Shown here piece after piece: positions 1-6,346 of a DNA stretch of 39,133 nucleotides. This DNA is from Fibrobacter sp. UBA4373 (GTDB lineage Bacteria > Fibrobacterota > Fibrobacteria > Fibrobacterales > Fibrobacteraceae). The stretch lies in NCBI GenBank assembly GCA_002390045.1, contig DGSB01000034.1:1-39133 (forward strand), given 5' to 3'. Below the pieces are notes generated by a model. It saw only the letters and a list, made by a program, of their open reading frames with translations. It ran no database searches and had not been told where the DNA came from. The first letter of the stretch is position 1; each line of letters begins with the position of its first letter. The translations under genes and the position numbers were made by a program.

Positions 1-334
1 CGTAATAGATCGCGCGGTTCACGATGTTTTCCTGCTTCGCAATCTGGACCTCGATAATGAATTTCCGATTTTTGGAATCCACGCAGTGCAGGTCAAAAAT
101 CGTGGTCCGGCTTTCGTTCGAGCCGTCGCTGTATTCCTTGTCGCGGGACTGTACGTCCTCGATCGGTTCGTCGATTTCGCCTTCGAGAAGTGCGTTCAAA
201 AGTTCTATCAGGCAGACCTTGTTCTGCGTATCGGGATTGAATGCCTTTTTGAAGGTCAGGTCCAGCAGCAGGTCCGCATAGACGCCCGAGCCCTTGTAAT
301 CCTCGTAATTGTCCGCTATCTTCGTAGTCTTCAT
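1..334 (-). CDS. Rpn family recombination-promoting nuclease / putative transposase (partial)
   Basis: Only the N-terminal 111 residues are inside the window; the 3' end runs off the left edge. Reading from an ATG at 334 gives a frame with the hallmarks of the Rpn/PD-(D/E)XK transposase-like family: an early LDLTFKKAF block, KVCLIELLNALLEGEI, and near the edge FDLHC-VDSKNRKFIIEVQ followed by NRAIYY. The D of FDLHC and the E-x-Q of the IIEVQ segment fit the nuclease core of this family. The start is preceded by a weak purine-rich GAGAAAG. Such proteins are RecA-independent recombination-promoting endonucleases in E. coli, usually multicopy and rarely true transposases. Family assignment is good; activity cannot be judged because the C-terminus is missing. 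Confidence 0.8.
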   Translation of the reverse strand, partial: MKTTKIADNYEDYKGSGVYADLLLDLTFKKAFNPDTQNKVCLIELLNALLEGEIDEPIEDVQSRDKEYSDGSNESRTTIFDLHCVDSKNRKFIIEVQIAKQENIVNRAIYY

Positions 335-355
335 TTTTCTTTCTCAACGGGAATG

Positions 356-384
356 CCCCCGCAAGGCGGGCGAAGACCTCTTCG
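356..384. repeat. Two back-to-back short stem-loops upstream of the Rpn gene
   Basis: A CCCGC-AAG-GCGGG hairpin (358-370) is followed immediately by a perfect CGAAGA-CC-TCTTCG hairpin (371-384). They lie between the start of the leftward Rpn gene (334) and the rightward HAD gene (452). No run of T follows on either strand, so they do not look like a classical terminator. They could be a leader structure of the Rpn mRNA or a remnant of an interspersed palindromic element. Confidence 0.45.
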
Positions 385-451
385 TCCGCATTTAAAGACG
401 CTCGGGACCGACATTTTTCTACCGGAAAAATGAAAAAACTAAATTTCGCCT

Positions 452-1141
452 ATGCGAGCGATCATTTTTGATTTAGACAACACGCTATATCCTTATACGC
501 CTTGCGACAACGCCGGCAGAGATTCGCTTTACGCCTATCTTAACCCTATTTGCCCCATGCCGCGCGAAGAATTTGCAAAGCTCTATATCGATTGCGACGC
601 CGAGACCAAGCGTTTGAATCCGTTGACCGCCGCAGGCCACAACCGCATTCTTTTTTATCATCACATGTGCGAAGTTTTAGGGATCCCCGGAGATGTTTAC
701 GACATTCCCATGTACAACGCTTATTGGGACGCCTATCTAAACGCGATGCAGATATTTCCAGGAGCCCTGGAACTTTTGCAAAAACTGAAAGCGAAAAAGA
801 TTCCTCTCGGTATTTGCTCCGATTTAACGTTGCACATTCAAATCCGTAAATTGCAAAAACTCGGGCTCATTGGGATTTTCGATAAGATTACCGTGAGCGA
901 AGAAGTCGGAGCCGACAAACCAGCCGCCATCATGTTTACAAGCATTGCGCAAAAGCTTGGCGCAGCACCCAAGGAATGCGTGATGATCGGGGATAATTAC
1001 AAGCGCGATATTCTAGGCGCTAGGGCCGTCGGAATGCAAACCATTCTCTACGGCGAAACCCGAGAAGACACTCCCTCCGCAAAAGATTTTACAGAACTAT
1101 CGCAGCTATTAAAACAGTCATTGCGAGGGGCTACGCCCTGA
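452..1141 (+). CDS. HAD-superfamily hydrolase (pyrimidine 5'-nucleotidase-like)
   Basis: A 229-residue HAD phosphatase. Motif I is DLDNT with nucleophile Asp7 and acid/base Asp9; motif II is the GICSD segment near residue 128; motif III is the Lys of GADKPAA; motif IV is MIGDNYKRDILGA, which binds Mg2+. The helical cap between motifs I and II is about 100 residues, as in the C1-cap subfamily. The DLDNTLYP opening is typical of pyrimidine 5'-nucleotidases (UMP/CMP to nucleoside), but substrate specificity in this superfamily is not predictable from motifs alone. The protein is cytosolic. Its last codons and stop are supplied by a palindromic repeat element (1117-1175), so the C-terminal SLRGATP tail is probably not conserved. 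It stands alone, converging on the lipoprotein gene downstream. Confidence 0.85.
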   Translation: MRAIIFDLDNTLYPYTPCDNAGRDSLYAYLNPICPMPREEFAKLYIDCDAETKRLNPLTAAGHNRILFYHHMCEVLGIPGDVYDIPMYNAYWDAYLNAMQIFPGALELLQKLKAKKIPLGICSDLTLHIQIRKLQKLGLIGIFDKITVSEEVGADKPAAIMFTSIAQKLGAAPKECVMIGDNYKRDILGARAVGMQTILYGETREDTPSAKDFTELSQLLKQSLRGATP

Positions 1142-1175
1142 AGCAATCTGCTTGCTTCGCTTCGCTCGCAATGAC
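1117..1175. repeat. 59-bp palindromic interspersed element with 11-bp terminal inverted repeats
   Basis: The element begins with GTCATTGCGAG (1117-1127) and ends with its exact reverse complement CTCGCAATGAC (1165-1175). Inside are a GGGC-TAC-GCCC stem (1128-1138) and a GAAGCAA-TCTGC-TTGCTTC stem (1140-1158), so the whole can fold into a branched cruciform. The 'CATTGCGAGCGAAGCGAAGC' theme (seen on the minus strand at its right half) is a motif known as a dispersed short repeat in several bacterial genomes. It sits between two convergent genes and overlaps the 3' end of the HAD gene. It could also act as a bidirectional terminator or mRNA-stabilising stem. Confidence 0.65.
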
Positions 1176-1202
1176 ACCCTTACGGTCGCAGAGACACGGC
1201 AA

Positions 1203-2612
1203 TTATCGGATCGCCGGGACAACGACAACGGCTTTGCTACGCGTTTTCACATTTACCGTATACGTATAGTTTTTCACGGCACTGCCATTCCGATCTGTCG
1301 CAATGACTTTAACCGTATGCGTTCCTGGTTTTGCAGGAATGCGGGCCACACGAACCACATGCGGAAGGAATATTGCCACTCGTAAATCGGCCTGTTCAAG
1401 CTGGCCCGCAGCGACATCCGTTCCAATACTCGTGAGCAAATTCAAGAAAATATTATTCGTTTCCATCGCCTTTTTCGCCTGTTGCGCGGCAATGGTACGC
1501 GTCAAGACGCGAACAGCGGTGCGGCCAAGTGTTGTCGCCCGTTCGTCATCCAAGTTTTTAATCAAGTGTTCGGTATTATCCAGATAAACTTCCGGGCGAA
1601 CGGAGTGCCTTTTTTCATTCACCGAAATTTCAAAATTATCCACGCGGTATGGCACATCCTTCCGTTCCGGCACAGCGATCGTCACCGAAACTGTCGTTCC
1701 CCCATGAGAACCTACGGCTGTCGCCGGGAAAGGAATCGTCAAGCTTTGCACACGTCCCGTCTGCGGATTTTTACCCATCACATTCAAAACGCCTCCGCGC
1801 ACATATGTACCCGAAAGCATCCATTCTCCAAGGATAGCACTATGCCCCGCATAACCGATGACGACAATTTCTCCCTGTTCCTGGTCCACTGCATTCGGCA
1901 AAGCCATCGGAACGTTTGCGTTCGGGAGTTTCAAGCTTTTAACATCATCCCCACGGCCTTCCTTTTCGAGCGTATTCACAATAAACGCCTGGGCTTCTGC
2001 CGGGAGCTTTGTGCCTTCTTCTTCATACGCTTTCGCCGTTTTGTAATAAGCGATCGCCGCATTATCCCTTTCGCCTTCCATTTCGTAAACAAGAGCAATC
2101 AAATAGCGAAGATATCCTGCGTCGTTCGTTTTCTTATTATCCTTTTGGTAAAGAGCCTGCAAGGCGATATCTGCCGCTTTGGATTCTACCAAAGCCCCGT
2201 CGATATCCTTCATCGCCAAGTAGTTGACGATATTCATTTCGTAAAGCGCTAAAACTTCGAATGGGCGCGCGCGATACGGACGCACATTATCATTCGTAAC
2301 CACCGAAGCCGCTTCATTCGTTACCGACTTCGTGTAAAGATCTTCATAAACCTGCTTTGCTTTTTCAAATTCATCGGCACTCTTTTTGTAGTCACCGTTG
2401 TAATGATAAAGCGTCGCAAGGTCAAAATGATATAGGAACTTGGTGTTGTCACCATAAAGATCGTCCTTTTCTTCTTGCACTTTGTGGATCGCTCCAGCAA
2501 ACCCCTCTTTTTGCAGGGGCTTGGAAAGTTCTTCAAAGCGCACCATGGATTTGTTGGAGCAAGCGATTAAAAGGAAAGAGCAAAGAACGAGAAGCGGAAA
2601 ACGAATCTTCAT
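1203..2612 (-). CDS. COG3014-type outer-membrane lipoprotein with TPR-like N-terminus
   Basis: A lipoprotein of 469 residues from the ATG at 2612. A GTG two codons upstream is in frame, but GGAA sits 8 nt before the ATG and only 2 nt before the GTG, so the ATG is preferred. The signal peptide ends in a lipobox LIAC (Cys18). Residues about 45-230 hold alpha-helical repeat-like segments (LATLYHYNGDYKKSADEFEKAKQVYE, read in pieces), typical of tetratricopeptide folds; the C-terminal half is beta-rich. The architecture and its position directly after an LpoB-type gene (22 bp gap) match the COG3014 family, which often travels with LpoB. It is probably an outer-membrane-anchored periplasmic partner in envelope or peptidoglycan assembly. 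Exact function is unknown. Confidence 0.78.
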   Translation of the reverse strand: MKIRFPLLVLCSFLLIACSNKSMVRFEELSKPLQKEGFAGAIHKVQEEKDDLYGDNTKFLYHFDLATLYHYNGDYKKSADEFEKAKQVYEDLYTKSVTNEAASVVTNDNVRPYRARPFEVLALYEMNIVNYLAMKDIDGALVESKAADIALQALYQKDNKKTNDAGYLRYLIALVYEMEGERDNAAIAYYKTAKAYEEEGTKLPAEAQAFIVNTLEKEGRGDDVKSLKLPNANVPMALPNAVDQEQGEIVVIGYAGHSAILGEWMLSGTYVRGGVLNVMGKNPQTGRVQSLTIPFPATAVGSHGGTTVSVTIAVPERKDVPYRVDNFEISVNEKRHSVRPEVYLDNTEHLIKNLDDERATTLGRTAVRVLTRTIAAQQAKKAMETNNIFLNLLTSIGTDVAAGQLEQADLRVAIFLPHVVRVARIPAKPGTHTVKVIATDRNGSAVKNYTYTVNVKTRSKAVVVVPAIR

Positions 2613-2634
2613 GGTCACAGTTCCAAATTTTGAA

Positions 2635-3246
2635 TTACATCTTCACCGAAGAACGGCTCATGTACTTCTTGATTTTCTTATCGCCGATCCAGACGGTCTT
2701 GTGAGTCTGAATGTCGACAAGCTGAAGGTCGATCTGATAGAACACGACCTGTTCACCGCCTTCCTGGTCCACGATGGAATTGAGGCTGCCGGTAAGCATC
2801 AGGTCTGCACCGATTTCCTGACCGGCTTCCTTGCGGGTTTCTTCCGTTGCGTTGCCGGACTGGGAAGCGAGTTCCGCACGAAGTTCACCGCGTTCTTCGG
2901 CGTTAGCGACAAAGTCCACCTTGCCGGAGTTGATGAGGGCGCGTTCCATATCCTTGATGAAGGTTTCCACGTTAATATGTTCGTGGCTCTTGTTGCGGAC
3001 GCTGCCGATCACGACGGTCGGGAGTTCGCCGTTCTTTGTATTCAAAAGCTTGTTATACCAAGGACGTGCAATGCAATCCTGGATCATTTCTTCTGCAACA
3101 AGGCGGGAGTCGGTATCGTTCCACTTGCCCGAAAGATCCGTCACGGAATCCGATTCGATACGGGTGACTTTTTTACCGCCGCTAGAGCAGGCGACAAGAG
3201 CGGTCATGGCAGCCATGAGCACAAAAAAGCGAAGAATTTTTGACAT
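2635..3246 (-). CDS. lpoB: LpoB-type penicillin-binding protein activator lipoprotein
   Basis: A 203-residue lipoprotein with signal peptide and lipobox LVAC (Cys20), followed by a short Ser/Gly/Lys linker. The remainder matches the LpoB/COG3417 family: a DLSGKWNDTDSRLVAEEM opening, TVVIGSVRNKSHEHINVETF and GADLMLTGSLNSI, ending in a beta-strand segment with VDIQTHKTVW. In enterobacteria LpoB stimulates the glycosyltransferase and transpeptidase activity of PBP1b from the outer membrane; homologues outside that group share the fold but the partner is not proven. The linker here is much shorter than in E. coli LpoB. An AAAGGG Shine-Dalgarno lies 5 nt before the ATG. It is the first gene of a two-gene unit with the COG3014 lipoprotein. 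Confidence 0.82.
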   Translation of the reverse strand: MSKILRFFVLMAAMTALVACSSGGKKVTRIESDSVTDLSGKWNDTDSRLVAEEMIQDCIARPWYNKLLNTKNGELPTVVIGSVRNKSHEHINVETFIKDMERALINSGKVDFVANAEERGELRAELASQSGNATEETRKEAGQEIGADLMLTGSLNSIVDQEGGEQVVFYQIDLQLVDIQTHKTVWIGDKKIKKYMSRSSVKM

Positions 3247-3378
3247 ATTTACCCTTTGTTAAATTGTGAATTTATGGAAAATATAGTAAAGCCCTCCTTT
3301 TAAAAGAAATCCAATCTCTCTATCGGCAAATTCTACAACTCCTATTGCGCCGCTATAGTTTTTAGTTATTTTGCTATA

Positions 3379-3397
3379 TTGCAGAAAAACTCTGCAA
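3379..3397. promoter_or_regulatory. Inverted repeat between -10-like box and Shine-Dalgarno of the Rrf2 operon
   Basis: TTGCAGA-AAAAC-TCTGCAA, a 7-bp perfect stem with a 5-nt loop. It begins at the end of a TATATT -10-like hexamer (3375-3380) and ends at the edge of the AAAGGGAG Shine-Dalgarno (3396-3403) of the first gene. It is placed well for an operator at the transcription start, or for an RNA hairpin next to the ribosome-binding site. Two Rrf2 repressor genes lie downstream in the same unit, so autoregulation is plausible but is inference. Confidence 0.45.
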
Positions 3398-3409
3398 AGG
3401 GAGTCCATT

Positions 3410-3958
3410 ATGAAAAAAATCATTTTAACCATTTGCGCAGTTGCCATGTTCTGTTTTGCAGGGGAAGGTCGCCCTGTTTACAATCCTTATTCAAGCTTCG
3501 GTCTGGAATTCGGACTCGTGAAGCCCATGAGCGACGCTTGGCAAGAAGACCGCACCGCCTTTGGAGAAGTGAATTTCCTTGCTAATTTCCAGATTTTGCC
3601 GTTCACAAGCGTCACTGGCGACGCAGGCTATTCGTTCCCGGGACATGGTTTTAACGTCAAGCTCGGTATGCAGCAACAGCTTCTTCCGACCGACATCACT
3701 CCGTTCATCGGCGGCATGGCAGGCCTCCAATCCATTCCGGAAGACGATTTCGCGAGTTCGTTCAGCAAGCGCATTGGCCCGAGCGTCGAAGCGAACGCAG
3801 GCATTTTATTCTTTAGGGAATCCTGGATTTCTCTCCGGCTCAAAGGTTCTTATCAATGGACCTTTGCAAACGATATCGACCACGGTTTTGGCGTGTCACT
3901 CGGCATCCTTTTTGCGAATTCCCGCCCGGGCCTTAAAGCAATTGACGTGAGCAAATGA
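3410..3958 (+). CDS. Secreted outer-membrane beta-barrel-like protein of unknown function
   Basis: A 182-residue protein from the ATG at 3410, which has a strong AAAGGGAG Shine-Dalgarno 6-7 nt upstream; a TTG further upstream extends the frame but lacks a site. A signal peptide (MKKIILTICAVAMFCFAG) is followed by short alternating hydrophobic strands (SSFGLEFGLVKPM, VNFLANFQILPF, SWISLRLKGSYQW, GFGVSLGILFA) with Gly and aromatic residues, as in small outer-membrane beta-barrel or OmpA-N-like proteins. I do not recognise a named family. The stop overlaps the start of the first Rrf2 gene (ATGA), so it is translationally coupled to two regulators, which is unusual for a structural envelope protein. 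Confidence 0.65.
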   Translation: MKKIILTICAVAMFCFAGEGRPVYNPYSSFGLEFGLVKPMSDAWQEDRTAFGEVNFLANFQILPFTSVTGDAGYSFPGHGFNVKLGMQQQLLPTDITPFIGGMAGLQSIPEDDFASSFSKRIGPSVEANAGILFFRESWISLRLKGSYQWTFANDIDHGFGVSLGILFANSRPGLKAIDVSK

Positions 3959-4383
3959 AAATTTCGACACGCGGTCAATATTCTCTAGAAGCGCTTCTTT
4001 GCCTAGCAACAGCTACTTCGGAAAAACCTTATAGCATCCATACCATTTCCGAAAAGACCCGTATTTCGGATGGTTATCTGGAGCAGCTTTTTATTCCGCT
4101 CAAAAAAGCAGGTCTCGTGACGGGAAGCCGCGGAGTCCAAGGCGGATACAGGCTCGCAAAAGATCCCAAAGAGATTACAGCCCGCCAAGTGCTCGAATTG
4201 ATGGAAACTTCCCTTCACACCATTCCCTGCCTCAACGGCGAAGAATGTTCCAAATCAGAAGTTTGCGAAAGCAAAGCGGTTTGGAAAGAAGTCGAATCCG
4301 CCATCGAAAATGTAATGCGCTCCACGACGCTCGCCGACTTAATGGAAACGTACCGCAGCCTTGAAGGAGAATCCTTAAAATGA
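3955..4383 (+). CDS. Rrf2-family regulator with IscR-type cysteine triad
   Basis: A 142-residue Rrf2 regulator. The N-terminal winged helix is typical (MKISTRGQYSLEALLCLA, then ISDGYLEQLFIPLKKAGLV and the wing GSRGVQGGYRLAK). The C-terminal part carries Cys92, Cys98 and Cys104, spaced C-x5-C-x5-C exactly as in E. coli IscR, so an iron-sulfur cluster is likely. The fourth IscR ligand (His107) is Lys here, so the ligation or cluster type may differ. Family members sense Fe-S status, redox or nitric oxide. No isc or suf genes are nearby. It overlaps the genes on both sides by 4 bp (ATGA), so three genes are coupled. Confidence 0.88.
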   Translation: MKISTRGQYSLEALLCLATATSEKPYSIHTISEKTRISDGYLEQLFIPLKKAGLVTGSRGVQGGYRLAKDPKEITARQVLELMETSLHTIPCLNGEECSKSEVCESKAVWKEVESAIENVMRSTTLADLMETYRSLEGESLK

Positions 4384-4805
4384 AGATTTCTACCAAAGGC
4401 CGCTACGGAGTCCGTTTTTTAATCGACATTGCAAAGCAAGGACCCGACACGCTCACAACCCTTTCTGAAATTTCTTTGCGTCAGGAAATTTCTGCAGCCT
4501 ATCTGGGGCAGATTGCCGTATCGCTCAAACGCGCAGGATTCATTCGTTCCATTAAAGGTTCGAGCGGAGGATTTGTGTTGGCAAAGCTTCCCAGCGAGAT
4601 TCAACTGCACGACGTTTTAAGCACGCTCGAAGGCGACTTAACGATTGTCGATCCGCCATCCCCTTCCGCAGAAGAAAGCCTTTACCGCCAAGCGATCCGT
4701 ATGGGACTGTACCAAAAAATCGACGCCGCGGTTCTGCAAACCCTCGGAGCGCTCACGCTAGAGAAAATCCTTTCAAAGAAAAATCTGCAAAACCTTTTTG
4801 AATAG
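4380..4805 (+). CDS. Rrf2-family regulator without cysteines
   Basis: A 141-residue second Rrf2 protein. The N-terminal helix-turn-helix resembles its upstream neighbour (MKISTKGRYGVRFLIDIA, ISAAYLGQIAVSLKRAGFI, wing SIKGSSGGFVLAK). The region that holds the cluster in the neighbour has no cysteine here: the loop reads DPPSPSAEES. It therefore cannot bind the same cofactor through cysteines; cysteine-free Rrf2 proteins such as CymR work with protein partners or other signals. The start overlaps the stop of the previous gene (ATGA). The pair probably arose by tandem duplication and may form heterodimers. The gene ends before a strong bidirectional terminator. Confidence 0.85.
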   Translation: MKISTKGRYGVRFLIDIAKQGPDTLTTLSEISLRQEISAAYLGQIAVSLKRAGFIRSIKGSSGGFVLAKLPSEIQLHDVLSTLEGDLTIVDPPSPSAEESLYRQAIRMGLYQKIDAAVLQTLGALTLEKILSKKNLQNLFE

Positions 4806-4846
4806 ACGGGATTCGTTCCTCGCAATAACATTACCCCCAAAGGCGC

Positions 4847-4881
4847 AAAAAAGGTTCCTGTCCGAGACAAGAACCTTTTTT
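4847..4881. terminator. Bidirectional rho-independent terminator
   Basis: A 16-bp stem from AAAAAAGGTTCCTGTC to GACAAGAACCTTTTTT around a CGA loop, with one C/A mismatch on the plus strand that becomes a U-G wobble on the minus strand. T runs follow on both strands. It ends the Rrf2 operon (+) and the long cysS block (-). Confidence 0.88.
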
Positions 4882-4909
4882 CAATTGATTTAACGATAGA
4901 CAGTTAACG

Positions 4910-6325
4910 TTACACTCGTTTCCAAGTCGTGCCGTCTTTCGAATCCTTAATTTCAACGCCCTTTTCCTTGAGCAAATCACGGATACGGTCACTTTCAGCC
5001 CAATTCTTGGACTTGCGAGCTTCCGTGCGCTGAGCGATCAAAGCTTCGATTTCGGCGGTATCGTCAACGGCATTCGGGTCCTGCTTTTTCGCATATTCTT
5101 CGCGCGGCTGATCGAGCTTGAGCCCGAGAACCTTGTCAAAGTCTGCGACGAGAGCCGCCTTTTCGCCGTCGGAGAGTTCCGTTTTGAGGACGCTGTTTAA
5201 AATTCCAAGTGCGCGCGGCATATTCAGGTCGTCACCGATCGCGTCCTTGAATTCCTGCTGCCATTTCTTCGCTTCTTCGCTTTCGATAGCCGTCGCCTTG
5301 CCGATCAGCGGGTCCGTCTTTTTGTGGAGGCTCTTCAAAGCTTCACGGGCGCTGTCGAGAGATTCGAAGCTAAAGTTCAGATAGTTGCGGTAATGGCTGG
5401 TGAGAGCGAACAGACGGTAATCCATCGGATTGTAGCCCTTGTCCATGAGAACGCTCACGGTCAAGAATTCACCCGAGCTCTTGCTCATCTTGTTGCCGTC
5501 CAAACGCAAGAATTCACCATGCATCCAGAAACGGGCAAAAGGCTTTCCCGTTGCGCATTCGCTCTGCGCAATTTCATTGGTATGGTGAACGCGGATATGG
5601 TCCGTGCCGCCGCAATGAATGTCGAGAGTCGGTCCATTGTACTTCATCGCCATTGCAGAGCATTCAATGTGCCAACCCGGGAATCCGACACCCCACGGGC
5701 TGTCCCATTCCATCAGACGCTTTTTGTCCTTCGGGCTGAACTTCCAAAGCGCAAAGTCCGTCGGAGCCCGTTTTTCACCCATGTCGATGCGGGATCCCTG
5801 TTGCAGGTGTTCCACGTCCAGACGGGCGAAGTCCGCATAATGCTTATCCTTCAAGCTGTCGAAGTAAATACCGTCCGAAGTACGATAGGTGTAGCCCTTT
5901 TCTTCCAGGGTCTTCACCAAGTCGATCTGTTCCTGAATGTGATCCGTCGCCTTTGTCCAACGAGTCGGTTCCTCGATGTTCAAAGCGTGCCAGTCCTTCA
6001 TAAAGGCGTCGGTATAATATTTGGCAATTTCCCACACGCTTTTGCCTTCACGGGCTGCGCCCTTTTCCATTTTGTCGTCACCCGTGTCGCCGTCGCTCGT
6101 CAAGTGTCCGACGTCCGTGATGTTCACAATGTGGTTCAGCTTGTATCCGTAATATTCGAGAGTTCTACAGAGCGTGTCTTCGAAAATATACGTGCGCAAG
6201 TTACCGATGTGCGCATAGTGATAAACCGTAGGACCGCAGCAATACATCTTCACGGTATCGTTACCGGGAAGAAGGCTGAACGGTTCTTTCTTTCGAGATG
6301 CTGTATTGTAGAATGTAAGAGCCAT
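4910..6325 (-). CDS. cysS: Cysteinyl-tRNA synthetase
   Basis: Class I synthetase charging tRNA-Cys with cysteine; 471 residues from the ATG at 6325. The TTG four codons upstream lies in the Shine-Dalgarno region (GAAGGG), so the ATG is chosen. The HIGH signature is HIGN at residues 39-42 and the KMSKS loop is NKMSKSSGEFL. Zinc ligands are visible in MYCCGPTVY, the FPGWHIECS block and the HCGGTDHIRVHHTNE block. The C-terminal anticodon-binding helix bundle is complete (EIEALIAQRTEARKSKNWAESDRIR). It is the last gene of a leftward block, 21 bp after the GH57 gene, and ends at a terminator. A tRNA-Cys gene lies about 20 kb away in this window. Confidence 0.97.
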   Translation of the reverse strand: MALTFYNTASRKKEPFSLLPGNDTVKMYCCGPTVYHYAHIGNLRTYIFEDTLCRTLEYYGYKLNHIVNITDVGHLTSDGDTGDDKMEKGAAREGKSVWEIAKYYTDAFMKDWHALNIEEPTRWTKATDHIQEQIDLVKTLEEKGYTYRTSDGIYFDSLKDKHYADFARLDVEHLQQGSRIDMGEKRAPTDFALWKFSPKDKKRLMEWDSPWGVGFPGWHIECSAMAMKYNGPTLDIHCGGTDHIRVHHTNEIAQSECATGKPFARFWMHGEFLRLDGNKMSKSSGEFLTVSVLMDKGYNPMDYRLFALTSHYRNYLNFSFESLDSAREALKSLHKKTDPLIGKATAIESEEAKKWQQEFKDAIGDDLNMPRALGILNSVLKTELSDGEKAALVADFDKVLGLKLDQPREEYAKKQDPNAVDDTAEIEALIAQRTEARKSKNWAESDRIRDLLKEKGVEIKDSKDGTTWKRV

Positions 6326-6346
6326 AGTACCCTTCAATTTAAGAAA

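Noticed and set aside
1..334. Insertion sequence at the left edge
   Set aside because: The gene is of the Rpn type; no terminal inverted repeats or target duplications can be seen within the window.
4806..4846. Possible second complete copy of the palindromic repeat
   Set aside because: Only CCTCGCAATAACA resembles one end; no matching inverted arm is present, so it is at most a remnant.
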